DNA of 64,000 nt from Haliea sp964022665 (GCA_964022665.1 CAXIDF010000001.1:1-64000); one strand, 5' to 3'. Positions 34,232-43,408 are shown, counted from the first letter of the stretch. Numbers and translations are program-made. The notes: generated by a model from the letters alone, not told the origin.

Positions 34232-34259
34232 AAAAGGCCGCCTCTACAGGCGGCCTTTT
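34232..34259. terminator. bidirectional intrinsic terminator
   Basis: Perfect stem GGCCGCCT / AGGCGGCC (34236-34243, 34248-34255) with loop CTAC, flanked by AAAA on the left and TTTT on the right. It therefore works for both the rightward peptidoglycan-binding gene and the leftward fasciclin gene. Confidence 0.9.
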
Positions 34260-34275
34260 CACCTCTGCACGGTGT

Positions 34276-35670
34276 TCAGGGTGTGAGTACAGTGTCGATC
34301 GCGTGGATGACGCCATTTGACGCCTCAACGTCAGTGACAATCACTTCGCTCTCATTCAGGAACAGGCGCCCGTCTTCAACAGTCACTGTGACCGTGGCGC
34401 CATTAGCCATCTCAACCATCGACCCACCCAGCGTTAACGCCGTCTCGCTGTCGACAACCTGATCGGCGATGACGTGGTAAAGCAGGATATCCGTTAGGGT
34501 ATCCAGGTCCGCGAGCAAGCCGTCTATAGTCTCTTGCCCAAGTTTGGCAAAGGCATCATCCGTGGGCGCAAATACCGTGAACTGAGCGCTCTCGTCTGCC
34601 AATGTTGCATCGAGCCCGGTGGCTTGAAGCGCCGCCACCAGTGTAGAGAAGTTCCCGGCGGCCACCGCCACATCAACAATTGACCCCACAACCTCAGCGC
34701 CCGGGGGCGTCAGTACCGCATCGATAACGTGGATAACCCCGTTGGTCGCCGCGATGTCAGTCACTACAATCCGCGCATTGTTGATGAACAGGCCATCTTC
34801 ACGCAGGCTTATGGCTGTGTTGTCACCGTTCGCCATTACCGCCTCCTGACCAATCAAAGCGGTGGCTTGCACGCTATTGACTGCCGCCCCCTGAATGACG
34901 TGATACAACAAAACGTTCGCCAACGCATCTGGATCAGCCAGCAAACCATTCACGGCATCTTCACCGAGCGCGGCAAACGCTGCATCGGTCGGCGCAAACA
35001 CGGTTAGGGTCTGCGACTCGTCCGACAACACACCGTCCAGTCCAGCAGCTTGGGCTGCCGCGATCAGCGTGCCAAAATCACCGGCCGCCTGCGCCACTTC
35101 CACAATGTTGCCGGAAGGTTCGGGGGTCGGCAGTGGTACCAGCACCGCGTCGATCACATGAATAATGCCATTGGATGCCTCGATGTCTGTGGTCACCACG
35201 CGCGCATTATTAATGAACAGGTCGCCCTCACGAATTGTCAGGGCAACTTCATCGCCATTGCTCATTTCGACAGTGGTGCCCGCCAGAGACAATGCCGTTT
35301 CGGCGTTGACCGCAGAACCCGTGATGACGTGGTAGAGCAAAACGTCTGACAATGCGTCGGTGTCGGCCAGAAGTCCATTGAGAGTTTCTTCACCGAGTGC
35401 GGCAAAGGCTTCATCGGTGGGGGCAAACACCGTGAATGTTGCAGTTTCATCCGCAAGGGTTGCATCCAGCCCGGCAGCCTGCAGGGCATCCACCAGGGTG
35501 GTGAACTGGCCAGCCTCGATCGCCACATCAACAATGGTGTTGGATATTTCCTCCGGTGGAGTGGGAGGCTCAACCTGGGCGGGCGGCGAGTCGTTACTGT
35601 CACTGCACGCGGCAAGCATCAGGAACGTCAATGGGAAAAACAGGTGAAACAAGCGAGAAGGTTTCCTCAT
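34276..35670 (-). CDS. lipoprotein with three fasciclin (FAS1) domains
   Basis: Protein of 464 residues. Lipobox LAAC, with the lipidated Cys near residue 22. Then come three FAS1 domains of about 130-135 residues, each with the same landmarks: IVDVA-x-A-x-x-F-x-T-L-V at the start, TVFAPTDEAFAALG (H1 box), LLYHVI (centre), and ASNGVIHVIDAVL-P at the end (H2 box). Domains lie roughly at 45-178, 188-320 and 330-463. FAS1 proteins mediate adhesion; here probably at the outer membrane surface or periplasm. The three copies are similar enough to suggest recent internal duplication. Transcription ends at the terminator at 34232-34259. Confidence 0.92.
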   Translation of the reverse strand: MRKPSRLFHLFFPLTFLMLAACSDSNDSPPAQVEPPTPPEEISNTIVDVAIEAGQFTTLVDALQAAGLDATLADETATFTVFAPTDEAFAALGEETLNGLLADTDALSDVLLYHVITGSAVNAETALSLAGTTVEMSNGDEVALTIREGDLFINNARVVTTDIEASNGIIHVIDAVLVPLPTPEPSGNIVEVAQAAGDFGTLIAAAQAAGLDGVLSDESQTLTVFAPTDAAFAALGEDAVNGLLADPDALANVLLYHVIQGAAVNSVQATALIGQEAVMANGDNTAISLREDGLFINNARIVVTDIAATNGVIHVIDAVLTPPGAEVVGSIVDVAVAAGNFSTLVAALQATGLDATLADESAQFTVFAPTDDAFAKLGQETIDGLLADLDTLTDILLYHVIADQVVDSETALTLGGSMVEMANGATVTVTVEDGRLFLNESEVIVTDVEASNGVIHAIDTVLTP

Positions 35671-35848
35671 TGTTTTTTTCCTTTTGGGGTGGATTCGAGA
35701 AAAATACGCCGCGATTTTTGATACGGTTCACAGATGCAAACTGCGCAGCACCCAAGACATGGACAAAGCCGCGACGGGAGAGCCGCTATTCAAAGCTTCG
35801 TCGGCGCACTAGAATCCCCCGCTCCAAGATCGACTCAGGCAGCACCCC

Positions 35849-36706
35849 ATGTCCAGCGCATCCCTCTCTTCTACCGGCTCCGGTCTCCTGCGGCGCATTG
35901 AATCGAGCCGCCTGTTCCAGGGTGCGGTCATCGCCATCATTCTGCTGTCCGCGTTGACCATCGGAGCAAAAACCTACGACCTGCCGCCGCTGGCGGAGCG
36001 TTCACTGGGTTTCCTGGACACGGCCATCACCCTGTTTTTCCTGCTGGAAATCCTGTTTCGCTTTGCGGCCTGCCCCGACAAACGGCGCTTCTTCCGCGAT
36101 GGCTGGAACATTTTCGACACCCTCGTGGTGATCGGCAGCCTGATACCCCTGGACAACTCACAGGCCGTGCTGCTGGGGCGGCTGCTGCGGGTTTTCAGGG
36201 TACTGCGTCTGGTCTCGGTGGTGCCCGAACTGCGTTTTCTGATCAACTCGTTGCTCAAGGCCATACCGCGGATGGGCTACATCGCCCTGCTCATGTTCAT
36301 CATTTTCTATATCTATGCGGCGGTGGGTTCCATGCTGTTCGCGGAGGTGGACGAAACACTGTGGGGCGATGTCGCCATTGCCATGCTCACGCTGTTTCGC
36401 GTGGCCACCTTCGAGGACTGGACGGATGTCATGTACGCCACCATGGAAGCCTATCCGCTCAGCTGGTTCTATTACCTGACCTTCATTTTTCTCACCGCAT
36501 TCATCTTCCTCAACATGATGGTGGGGGCCGTGTTAGGTGTGATGACCGCTGAACAGAATGCCCGTGAGGCACAGCAGGCCCACGATGAGCGCGACCTGAT
36601 TGCGCAGCAGCTGAACGACGTACAAGAACAACTGCGCCTGCTCACCGCAGCCGTGGAACAGGGCCGGGGGGCAGCCAACCCTGAGCAAGGCCCGCTCAGG
36701 GACTAG
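35849..36706 (+). CDS. voltage-gated cation channel (NaChBac/ion transporter family)
   Basis: Single-domain tetrameric channel subunit of 285 residues with six transmembrane segments and a pore. S4 voltage sensor: GRLLRVFRVLRLVSVVPELR (110-129), with Arg every third position. The pore helix leads to the selectivity filter T187-F-E-D-W-T-D193. S6 is FIFLNMMVGAVLGVM. A C-terminal amphipathic helix (about 233-272, EQNAREAQQAHDERDLIAQQ) should form the four-helix coiled coil seen in NavAb. The acidic filter resembles that of the calcium-selective engineered CavAb (TLDDWSD) more than NavAb (TLESWSM), so calcium permeation is plausible. Family is sure; ion preference is inference. Confidence 0.9.
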   Translation: MSSASLSSTGSGLLRRIESSRLFQGAVIAIILLSALTIGAKTYDLPPLAERSLGFLDTAITLFFLLEILFRFAACPDKRRFFRDGWNIFDTLVVIGSLIPLDNSQAVLLGRLLRVFRVLRLVSVVPELRFLINSLLKAIPRMGYIALLMFIIFYIYAAVGSMLFAEVDETLWGDVAIAMLTLFRVATFEDWTDVMYATMEAYPLSWFYYLTFIFLTAFIFLNMMVGAVLGVMTAEQNAREAQQAHDERDLIAQQLNDVQEQLRLLTAAVEQGRGAANPEQGPLRD

Positions 36707-36893
36707 CCGACCCTTGCGGCTGCGCAACAGACTGCAGGGCAATCCCGGTAGAAGTTCACATCGCAGTGGCGACCCCCGGCTGGTTGCCGGATAATCCTCC
36801 CCCTCCAATACTGCCGACGACCTACCGAAGCTGCGACGCTCCGGGGCACACCGTTTTCGGCCCTCACCCACCGCAGGCAAGAAGACCGAAAGC

Positions 36894-38381
36894 ATGCTCG
36901 ACACCATAAAACAGGACTGGCTGGGCAACGTGCGGGGCGACCTGCTCGCCGGCCTCGTTGTTGCACTGGCGCTGATACCCGAAGCCATCGCCTTCTCCAT
37001 CATCGCCGGCGTGGACCCGAAAGTGGGCCTGTATGCCTCTTTCTGTATCGCCGTGGTGATTGCCTTCACCGGCGGCAGGCCGGGGATGATTTCCGCCGCC
37101 ACCGGCGCCATGGCCCTGCTGATGATCACGCTGGTCAGGGAGCACGGTCTTGAGTACCTGCTGGCCGCCACCGTATTGACGGGGGTACTGCAGATTGCGG
37201 CAGGCTATTTGAAGCTTGGCTCGCTGATGCGCTTCGTGTCGCGCTCGGTGGTCACGGGCTTCGTCAATGCGCTGGCCATCCTGATTTTCATGGCGCAGGT
37301 ACCGGAGCTCACCGGGGTGACCTGGCATGTCTACGCCATGACGGCCGGCGGGCTCGGCATCATCTACCTCTTTCCGTGGCTGCCGGTGGTGGGCAAGCTC
37401 GTGCCCTCACCGCTGGTGTGTATTCTCACCCTGACCGCAATCGCGCTGCTGCTGGGCCTGGATATCCGTACCGTGGGCGACATGGGTGATTTGCCGGATA
37501 CCCTGCCGGTCTTCCTCTGGCCGGATGTACCCCTTTCGCTGGACACCCTGCGCATCATTTTCCCCTATGCCGCCGCGTTGGCGGTGGTCGGCCTGCTGGA
37601 GTCGATGATGACCGCCACCATCATCGACGACCTCACCGACACCGAGAGCGACAAGAACCGCGAGTGCAAGGGGCAGGGCGTCGCCAACATCGGTGCCGGC
37701 CTGCTGGGCGGCATGGCGGGCTGCGCCATGATCGGACAGTCGGTGATCAACGTGAAATCGGGTGGGCGCGGCCGCCTGTCCTGTTTTGCCGCCGGCACGC
37801 TGCTGCTGATCATGGTGGTGTTCCTGGATGACTGGATCAGCCAGATTCCCATGGCCGCGCTGGTGGCGGTGATGATCATGGTGTCGATCGGCACCTTCTC
37901 CTGGGATTCGCTGCGCAACCTGAAGTCACACCCGCTGTCTTCCAGTATTGTTATGGTTTCAACGGTTGTCGTGGTAGTGAGCACTCACAATCTGGCGCTT
38001 GGGGTGCTGGTGGGCGTACTCCTTGCCGCCCTGTTCTTCGCCAACAAGATCAGCCGCTTCATGCTGGTGCGCTCCGCCGATGCCGGCGACGGGCACCGCC
38101 TCTACACGGTCATCGGTCAGGTGTTCTTTGCTACCGCGGACGGCTTTACCGCGGCATTCGACTTCAAGGAGGCACTGGAGCGTGTCACTATCGACGTCAG
38201 CGCTGCACATTTCTGGGACATTACGGCCGTGTCGGCCCTCGACAAGGTAGTGATTAAATTCCGCCGCGAAGGTGCGGTGGTGGAGGTGATCGGCATGAAC
38301 GCCGCCAGCGCCACCATTGTCGACCGCTTCGGCGTACACGATAAACCCGATGCCAGCGACCCGCTGCTGGCCGGACACTGA
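36894..38381 (+). CDS. SulP family anion transporter with STAS domain
   Basis: Inner membrane transporter of 495 residues. It begins with the SulP core: GDLLAGLVVALALIPEAIAFSIIAGVDPKVGLYASF, GGRPGMISAATGAMA, and GFVNALAILIFMAQVPEL. A STAS-like domain occupies about 395-485 (VTIDVSAAHFWDITAVSALDKV). SulP proteins move sulfate, bicarbonate or other anions, often with sodium or protons. It is followed after 14 bases by a universal stress protein gene, an arrangement that suggests bicarbonate or sulfate uptake tied to a stress or nucleotide-sensing partner. Exact anion not deducible. Confidence 0.9.
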   Translation: MLDTIKQDWLGNVRGDLLAGLVVALALIPEAIAFSIIAGVDPKVGLYASFCIAVVIAFTGGRPGMISAATGAMALLMITLVREHGLEYLLAATVLTGVLQIAAGYLKLGSLMRFVSRSVVTGFVNALAILIFMAQVPELTGVTWHVYAMTAGGLGIIYLFPWLPVVGKLVPSPLVCILTLTAIALLLGLDIRTVGDMGDLPDTLPVFLWPDVPLSLDTLRIIFPYAAALAVVGLLESMMTATIIDDLTDTESDKNRECKGQGVANIGAGLLGGMAGCAMIGQSVINVKSGGRGRLSCFAAGTLLLIMVVFLDDWISQIPMAALVAVMIMVSIGTFSWDSLRNLKSHPLSSSIVMVSTVVVVVSTHNLALGVLVGVLLAALFFANKISRFMLVRSADAGDGHRLYTVIGQVFFATADGFTAAFDFKEALERVTIDVSAAHFWDITAVSALDKVVIKFRREGAVVEVIGMNAASATIVDRFGVHDKPDASDPLLAGH

Positions 38382-38395
38382 CCGGGGAGATGGCC

Positions 38396-39247
38396 ATGCA
38401 CACCATTATTGCCTGCATCGACGGCTCCGCCAGCACCGAGGCCATCAGCCTCGCCGGTGCCTGGGCGAGCCAGCGACTGGAACAACCCCTGACACTCCTG
38501 CACGCGCTGGAAAAGCCCGCCACGCCACCGGCGGCGGACTTGTCCGGCGCCATTGGCCTGGGCAGTCGCGAGCATCTGCTGGAAGAACTCACCGCGCTCG
38601 ATGAACGCCGCGAACGGCTGGCCCTGGAGCATGGCAAGCACCTGTTACAGGCCGCCGAGGCGACCGCCAGGGCAGCCGGTGCAGCAGAGGTCACCCAGCG
38701 CCAGCGCCACGACGACCTGGTCGGCTCACTGGCGGAGCTGGAAGAGGAGGCGCGCCTGGTTATTCTGGGCCGCCAGGGCGAGGACCACGCCGCTGAACAG
38801 CACGCCATCGGCTCTCACCTGGAAAGTGTGGTGCGCCGCATTCAGCGCCCTATCCTCGTGACTTTGCGGGCATTTCGCCCACCACGCTCTTTCATGATTG
38901 CCTTCGACGGTAGCGACACGGCACAGAAAGCCCTGAGTCGCGTGGCGGGCAGCCCCCTGCTGGCCGGTCTCCCCTGTCACCTGGTATCCGTGGGTCCTCT
39001 CTCGGACGAGCAACAGCGACAGGTCGTCGAGGCGAAAGCGGCCCTTTCCGCTGCAGGCTTTACCGTGACTACCGCAACACTCGAGGGCGAAGTGCAAACC
39101 GCACTCAACCGCTACCACCGTGAGCAACAGGTGGACCTGATGGTTATGGGGGCCTGGGGCCACTCACGAATTCGCCAGTTCTTTGTCGGCAGCAATACCA
39201 CACGCATGCTCAGCCAGGCGGAAATGACCCTGCTACTGCTGCGCTAG
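38396..39247 (+). CDS. tandem universal stress protein (two Usp domains)
   Basis: Cytosolic protein of 283 residues with two Usp folds. The first (about 1-155) starts MHTIIACIDGSASTEAI. The second (about 165-283) starts SFMIAFDGSDTAQKAL and ends with MVMGAWGHSRIRQFFVGSNTTRMLS, where G-x2-G-x9-G-S/N-T-T is the ATP-binding motif of nucleotide-binding Usps. The first domain has only a degenerate version (LGRQGEDHAAEQHAIGSHLESVV). The ATG at 38396 is preferred over 38390 because GGGGAG is then at normal distance. Cotranscribed with the SulP gene. Likely regulator or sensor of the transporter or of energy state. Confidence 0.9.
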   Translation: MHTIIACIDGSASTEAISLAGAWASQRLEQPLTLLHALEKPATPPAADLSGAIGLGSREHLLEELTALDERRERLALEHGKHLLQAAEATARAAGAAEVTQRQRHDDLVGSLAELEEEARLVILGRQGEDHAAEQHAIGSHLESVVRRIQRPILVTLRAFRPPRSFMIAFDGSDTAQKALSRVAGSPLLAGLPCHLVSVGPLSDEQQRQVVEAKAALSAAGFTVTTATLEGEVQTALNRYHREQQVDLMVMGAWGHSRIRQFFVGSNTTRMLSQAEMTLLLLR

Positions 39248-39279
39248 CAGCGCGGCGGGCGCGGCAAGGGTCACCGCCG

Positions 39280-40101
39280 CTAGAGCGCGCGGTACAGCAT
39301 GCGGCTGGCCACCAGCACCAGAAACACGCCAAAGGCCAGATTGAGGTGGCGCGCGCTGAGCCGGTGCGCCAGCCTGACACCCAGTGGCGCCGCCAGCACC
39401 GTCATGGGGGCGATGCAGGCGAGGCCGGGCAGGCTGACAAACCCCAGGCTCCCCGCCGGCAGACGCGCATCACCCCAGCCGGTAGCAACATAGGCCAGCG
39501 CGCCGGGCACGCTGATCAACAAACCGAACAGGGCGGAGGTGCCCACCGCACGATGTATGCCAAGCCCGAGCAGGGTCAACACCGGCACACTGAAGGTGCC
39601 GCCGCCAATACCCATCATGCTCGACAAGCCGCCGATGCCCAGCGGGAAGAGTCGCGCCAGCCCGCCTGCTGCCAGCTCGCGGCCAGGCGTGGGGTTGCGA
39701 CCGCCAAACAGCAGCATGCGCAGGCCGAGCAATACCGCCACACCGCCAAAGAGCAGCGCCAGCGCATTGCCGTGCAGCCGCGAGGCAAGCCAGGCGCCCA
39801 GCACGGCGCCGGCAAAAATCAACGGCCCCCAGCGGCGCGCCAGGCTGAAGTCCACCGCGCCACGCTGGTGGTGTGCCCGCGCTGACGACAGTGAGGTCAG
39901 GACGATCGTCGCCAGCGATGTCGCAACCGCCACATGCATGCGAATTGCCGGGTCGACCCCCAGCGCACCCAGCGCGGTATCCAGCGCCGGCACGATCACG
40001 ATACCCCCACCGACACCGAGCAGGCCCGCCATGACACCCGCCAGCACCCCGGTAGCCAGCATTGTGAGCACCAGCGGCGCCCAGTTCATCCACTCCGTCA
40101 T
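39280..40101 (-). CDS. TauE/SafE family exporter
   Basis: Membrane protein of 273 residues with about eight hydrophobic helices and the duplicated TauE/SafE signature: GVMAGLLGVGGGIVIVPAL (about 20-38) and GGLSSMMGIGGGTFSVPVLTLLG (about 155-177). Family members export sulfite, sulfoacetate or related organosulfur anions, although many are unassigned. A SulP gene lies nearby but on the other strand, which hints at but does not prove a sulfur theme. Starts at 40101. Confidence 0.9.
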   Translation of the reverse strand: MTEWMNWAPLVLTMLATGVLAGVMAGLLGVGGGIVIVPALDTALGALGVDPAIRMHVAVATSLATIVLTSLSSARAHHQRGAVDFSLARRWGPLIFAGAVLGAWLASRLHGNALALLFGGVAVLLGLRMLLFGGRNPTPGRELAAGGLARLFPLGIGGLSSMMGIGGGTFSVPVLTLLGLGIHRAVGTSALFGLLISVPGALAYVATGWGDARLPAGSLGFVSLPGLACIAPMTVLAAPLGVRLAHRLSARHLNLAFGVFLVLVASRMLYRAL

Positions 40102-40325
40102 TGCCCGCGTTCCTGTTACCCGGCTTGCGGTGAGCCCGCACAGCGCGCGGGCGAGACGTCGAGTTTACACCATGCGCCGGGGCATGGCCTCGTTGAGAGA
40201 GGACGCGTGGCAGCGATACACCCCTTAAGAGCACCGGGTTGCCTGAGCCCCCCGGGGCACTGAAGGCTTGCCAAAACCAATCGCCAGCGAGACCATGCAG
40301 TCCCCGGCAGAAAGGTACCGTTCCA

Positions 40326-40937
40326 GTGCACAGCATTCGCCTCAACCAACGTTTCCTCCAGCCCTCGAAGATCGTCTGTATCGGCCGCAACTATGCCGCG
40401 CACATCAGTGAGCTCGGTAACGACGTGCCCGACGACATGGTGGTGTTCATCAAGCCCAATTCCGCCCTCGGTGACACGCTGTATGCCGAGCGCGGGGAGC
40501 CCCTGCACTACGAAGGCGAGATTGTGCTGCTGTGGGAAGACGGCGGCTTCAGCGCCGTCGGCTTCGGGCTGGACCTCACCCGGCGCGCTTTGCAAAGCAC
40601 GCTGAAAGCCAAAGGATTACCCTGGGAACGCGCCAAGGCCTTCGATGGCGCGGCCCTCTGCAGTAAGTTCGTCGCACTCAACACGCCGCTGGAAACCCTG
40701 GCACTGGAACTGTATGTAAACGACGAAATGCGCCAGGCGGGCAACGTGGGCATGATGCTCTATCCGCCACCCGCAATCCTGGCGAACCTGGCGGACTTCC
40801 TCACCCTGGAGGATGGCGACCTGGTAATGACCGGCACCCCCGCCGGCGTCGGCGAGGTGCGGCGTGGTGACCGGTTCCACGGCCGCATACTGGCGGGTGA
40901 CACGCTGCTGGTTGAGGGTAGCTGGACCGCCCGCTAG
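40326..40937 (+). CDS. fumarylacetoacetate hydrolase family protein (YcgM/FAHD1-like)
   Basis: Enzyme of 203 residues, close in size to E. coli YcgM and human FAHD1 (acylpyruvate hydrolase/oxaloacetate decarboxylase activities). Motifs: PSKIVCIGRNYAAHISELGN, FIKPNSAL, HYEGEIVLLW with metal-binding Glu residues, and TGTPAGVGEVRRGDRF near the end. GTG at 40326 is taken as start because AAAGGT is upstream and the homologous N-terminus begins there; the open frame from 40239 is longer without similarity. Free-standing gene; the substrate may be acylpyruvates or oxaloacetate. Confidence 0.88.
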   Translation: MHSIRLNQRFLQPSKIVCIGRNYAAHISELGNDVPDDMVVFIKPNSALGDTLYAERGEPLHYEGEIVLLWEDGGFSAVGFGLDLTRRALQSTLKAKGLPWERAKAFDGAALCSKFVALNTPLETLALELYVNDEMRQAGNVGMMLYPPPAILANLADFLTLEDGDLVMTGTPAGVGEVRRGDRFHGRILAGDTLLVEGSWTAR

Positions 40938-41021
40938 CCGGTTCCTACTGTCGGCATTCTGCGCGATTGTAAATGTCGCGTATCTTGAGTAGCTTTAGGG
41001 GACCCCACGGAGTGGCGACCC

Positions 41022-41573
41022 ATGCAAAACATCCTGAAACTGGACGTCGCAGGCCAACCACGCGGTTGGCTCAGCGCACAGGAGGCGGTGTCTGCGTACG
41101 CGCGCGGCGATGTTGTCTATGGCATCGGCGAGCCGCTGCCGCCCATGTTCGGTGGCATTCAACGGCTCACCGGGCAGCGCTCAGCCATTCACCTGCAGCC
41201 CATCATCGCGCTGCAGGGGCGGGTTCGGCCCGGGTTCAGCCTGCCGCTATGCAACCGCACACTGTTCCGGCGCGATGAGCACCGCTGCCTGTATTGCGGC
41301 CTGCAATTTTCGCGCGCGGAGCTGACCCGGGATCACGTACTGCCGACATCCCGCGGGGGCGATGATCGCTGGGAGAACGTGGTGGCGGCCTGTCGCCGCT
41401 GTAACTGGGCCAAGGACAATCGCACGCCGGAGGAGGCGGGCATGCCGCTACTCGCCGTGCCGTTTCGACCCAATACCTGGGAGTGGCATTTCCTCAGCCG
41501 TGACCGGGTACTGGCCGACCAGATGGATTATCTGTCACAGCAGTTTCGCGCACCGCGCGACTGGGCGCACTGA
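41022..41573 (+). CDS. HNH endonuclease family protein
   Basis: Protein of 183 residues with a C-terminal HNH domain: C-x2-C (CLYCG), RDHVLPTSRGGDDRWENVVAACRRCN (His, Asn and second C-x2-C), then NRTPEEAG. The N-terminal 80 residues (LDVAGQPRGWLSAQEAVSAYARGDVVY) match the conserved family of cellular HNH proteins found next to housekeeping genes in many proteobacteria, not a phage terminase or restriction enzyme. Biological role not established. Convergent with gcvT, six bases apart. Confidence 0.88.
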   Translation: MQNILKLDVAGQPRGWLSAQEAVSAYARGDVVYGIGEPLPPMFGGIQRLTGQRSAIHLQPIIALQGRVRPGFSLPLCNRTLFRRDEHRCLYCGLQFSRAELTRDHVLPTSRGGDDRWENVVAACRRCNWAKDNRTPEEAGMPLLAVPFRPNTWEWHFLSRDRVLADQMDYLSQQFRAPRDWAH

Positions 41574-41579
41574 GCGCCT

Positions 41580-42689
41580 TCAGCCGCGAAAGTAGCGCTG
41601 GGGCACGAAGGGCATGCTGACCACCGTGACCGGCAACGCCTTGCCACGTACATCGACCGCCAGCCGGGTGCCGGGCTCGCCCAGCGAGCGCTGCACATAG
41701 GCCATGGCGATAGGCCCGCCCAGCGTAGCGCCAAACCCCGCCGAGCACACTTCCCCCACCTGCTGCCCTTGTTCATCGAGCACCGCCTGGCCCTCGCGTA
41801 CCGGCCGTTTGCCCTCTACCTGCAACCCCACACGGCGCAGCGGCGGTTTGTTCTCGATCAGTTCGAATACACGTTGCGCACCCGGAAAGCCACCGGCGCG
41901 CGCGCCACCGGGACGGCGTGCCTTGCCCACCGACCAGAGCAGCCCGGCCTGTACCGGGTCAATGGTCGGGCTCAACTCATGACCGTACAGGCAGAGGCCG
42001 GCTTCGAGCCTCAGGGAATCGCGCGCGCCCAGCCCTACCGGTGCCACCCCGGCTTCGGCTAACAGGCGGCGGGCGATGGCCTCGGCGTCTGCGGCAGGCA
42101 ACGATATCTCGAAGCCGTCCTCCCCGGTATACCCGGAGCAGGTGATATACACCTCTACGCCATCCAGCACGGCGGACTGTCCGTGCATGAAGGTCAGCGA
42201 GGCGAGTTCGGGGCACAGCCCGCAAAGCACCTCGCGTGCGCCAGGCCCCTGCAGGGCGAGCAGGGCCTGCTGCTCGAGCACCTCGAGTGTCTGGCCCCGA
42301 AGGTGGGCCTGCACATAGGCGATGTCCTGCGCCTTGCAGGCGGCGTTGACCACCAGGAAAAAGGTGTCCGGCCCCCAGCGGGTAATGATCAGATCATCGC
42401 GCACCCCGGCGTCATCGTTGGTGAACAGGGCGTAGGTCTGGCAATGCTCGCCCAGCCCGACCACATCGGCGGGGACCAGCGTTTCCAGCAGTTCAGCGCT
42501 GCCCGTGCCTCGCAACACCAGCTGCCCCATGTGCGAGACATCAAACAACCCGGCTGCACGGCGGGTATGCTGGTGTTCGCGGATAATGCCATCCGGATAC
42601 TGCACCGGCATGTCGTAGCCTGCGAAGGGCACCATGCGGGCACCCAGTTCCCGGTGCAGTGCGTCGAGCGGAGTATGCTGCAATGTCAT
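41580..42689 (-). CDS. gcvT: aminomethyltransferase (glycine cleavage T protein)
   Basis: T protein of 369 residues; transfers the aminomethyl carbon from lipoylated H protein to tetrahydrofolate, releasing ammonia. Typical segments: PLDALHRELGARMVPFAGYDMPVQY, AGLFDVSHMGQ with the catalytic-site Asp, VNAACKAQDIAYV, CSGYTGEDGFEIS, GLGARDSLRLEAGLCLYG and the C-terminal barrel. E. coli GcvT is 364 residues. The ATG at 42689 is chosen because AAGG stands seven bases before it; an ATG two codons earlier (42695) is closer to the Shine-Dalgarno than usual. Genes for the H and P proteins are not adjacent. Confidence 0.92.
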   Translation of the reverse strand: MTLQHTPLDALHRELGARMVPFAGYDMPVQYPDGIIREHQHTRRAAGLFDVSHMGQLVLRGTGSAELLETLVPADVVGLGEHCQTYALFTNDDAGVRDDLIITRWGPDTFFLVVNAACKAQDIAYVQAHLRGQTLEVLEQQALLALQGPGAREVLCGLCPELASLTFMHGQSAVLDGVEVYITCSGYTGEDGFEISLPAADAEAIARRLLAEAGVAPVGLGARDSLRLEAGLCLYGHELSPTIDPVQAGLLWSVGKARRPGGARAGGFPGAQRVFELIENKPPLRRVGLQVEGKRPVREGQAVLDEQGQQVGEVCSAGFGATLGGPIAMAYVQRSLGEPGTRLAVDVRGKALPVTVVSMPFVPQRYFRG

Positions 42690-42880
42690 CGGCATGCCTT
42701 GTGTGATTCGTCCAGGAAACCAGCCAGCACTCTACCCAGTGGCCCGCAGCCGCGCAACAAAGCGACGCCAGAGCCAGTCGCCCCCACCCGTGCACCTCGC
42801 GAGTGCGCGCCGCGCGGGTGCCACTTCCCAGCGGCCCGGCGCCAGCGGATAATGGTCCGTCACGCGCAACAGGATTCCCC

Positions 42881-43408
42881 GTGCACGACTCGGTACCACA
42901 AACCATCAGCCTTATCGGCATGCCGGGTGCCGGCAAGAGCACCGTAGGCGTACTGCTGGCCAAACTGGCCGGGCTGGACTTCAATGACACCGACCTGGCC
43001 ATTCAACGGCACGCCAACGCCACCCTGCAGGAGATCGTCGACGCGCAGGGATATCTCGCACTCAGGGCACTGGAAGAAGAAGTGCTACTCACCGTACCCC
43101 TGGCGCACAGCGTCATTGCCACCGGCGGCAGTGTGGCCTACAGCCCCGCCATCATGCAGCGCCTGCGCGCAGCGGGGCCGGTGGTGTACCTGCAGGTCGA
43201 GCTCGCAACACTTTGCCAGCGCATAGCGGCCGCACCGCCGCGAGGCATCGCCAGCGACAGCGCGCATAGCTTCGCCGATGTGTTCCGGGAGCGCACACCT
43301 CTCTACGAGCGCTATGCCAGCCACACCGTTACAGCCAAAGATGGCAACCCGCAATCCACGGCGCAGCAGATCCTGCAGCTTCTGACAACGGCCCCGTCGG
43401 CGCGCTGA
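42881..43408 (+). CDS. shikimate kinase family protein
   Basis: P-loop kinase of 175 residues, GTG start with CAGGA upstream. Walker A GMPGAGKSTVG (about 12-22), then FNDTDLAIQ with the metal-binding Asp pair and ATGGSVAYS (substrate-binding G-G-G loop equivalent). The lid region RERTPLYERYASHTV is near the end. AroK normally sits with aroB; this copy stands alone, and the third Gly of the usual G-G-G motif reads Ser, so it may be a paralogue with another small hydroxylated acid as substrate. Family assignment sure, precise substrate less so. Confidence 0.78.
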   Translation: MHDSVPQTISLIGMPGAGKSTVGVLLAKLAGLDFNDTDLAIQRHANATLQEIVDAQGYLALRALEEEVLLTVPLAHSVIATGGSVAYSPAIMQRLRAAGPVVYLQVELATLCQRIAAAPPRGIASDSAHSFADVFRERTPLYERYASHTVTAKDGNPQSTAQQILQLLTTAPSAR

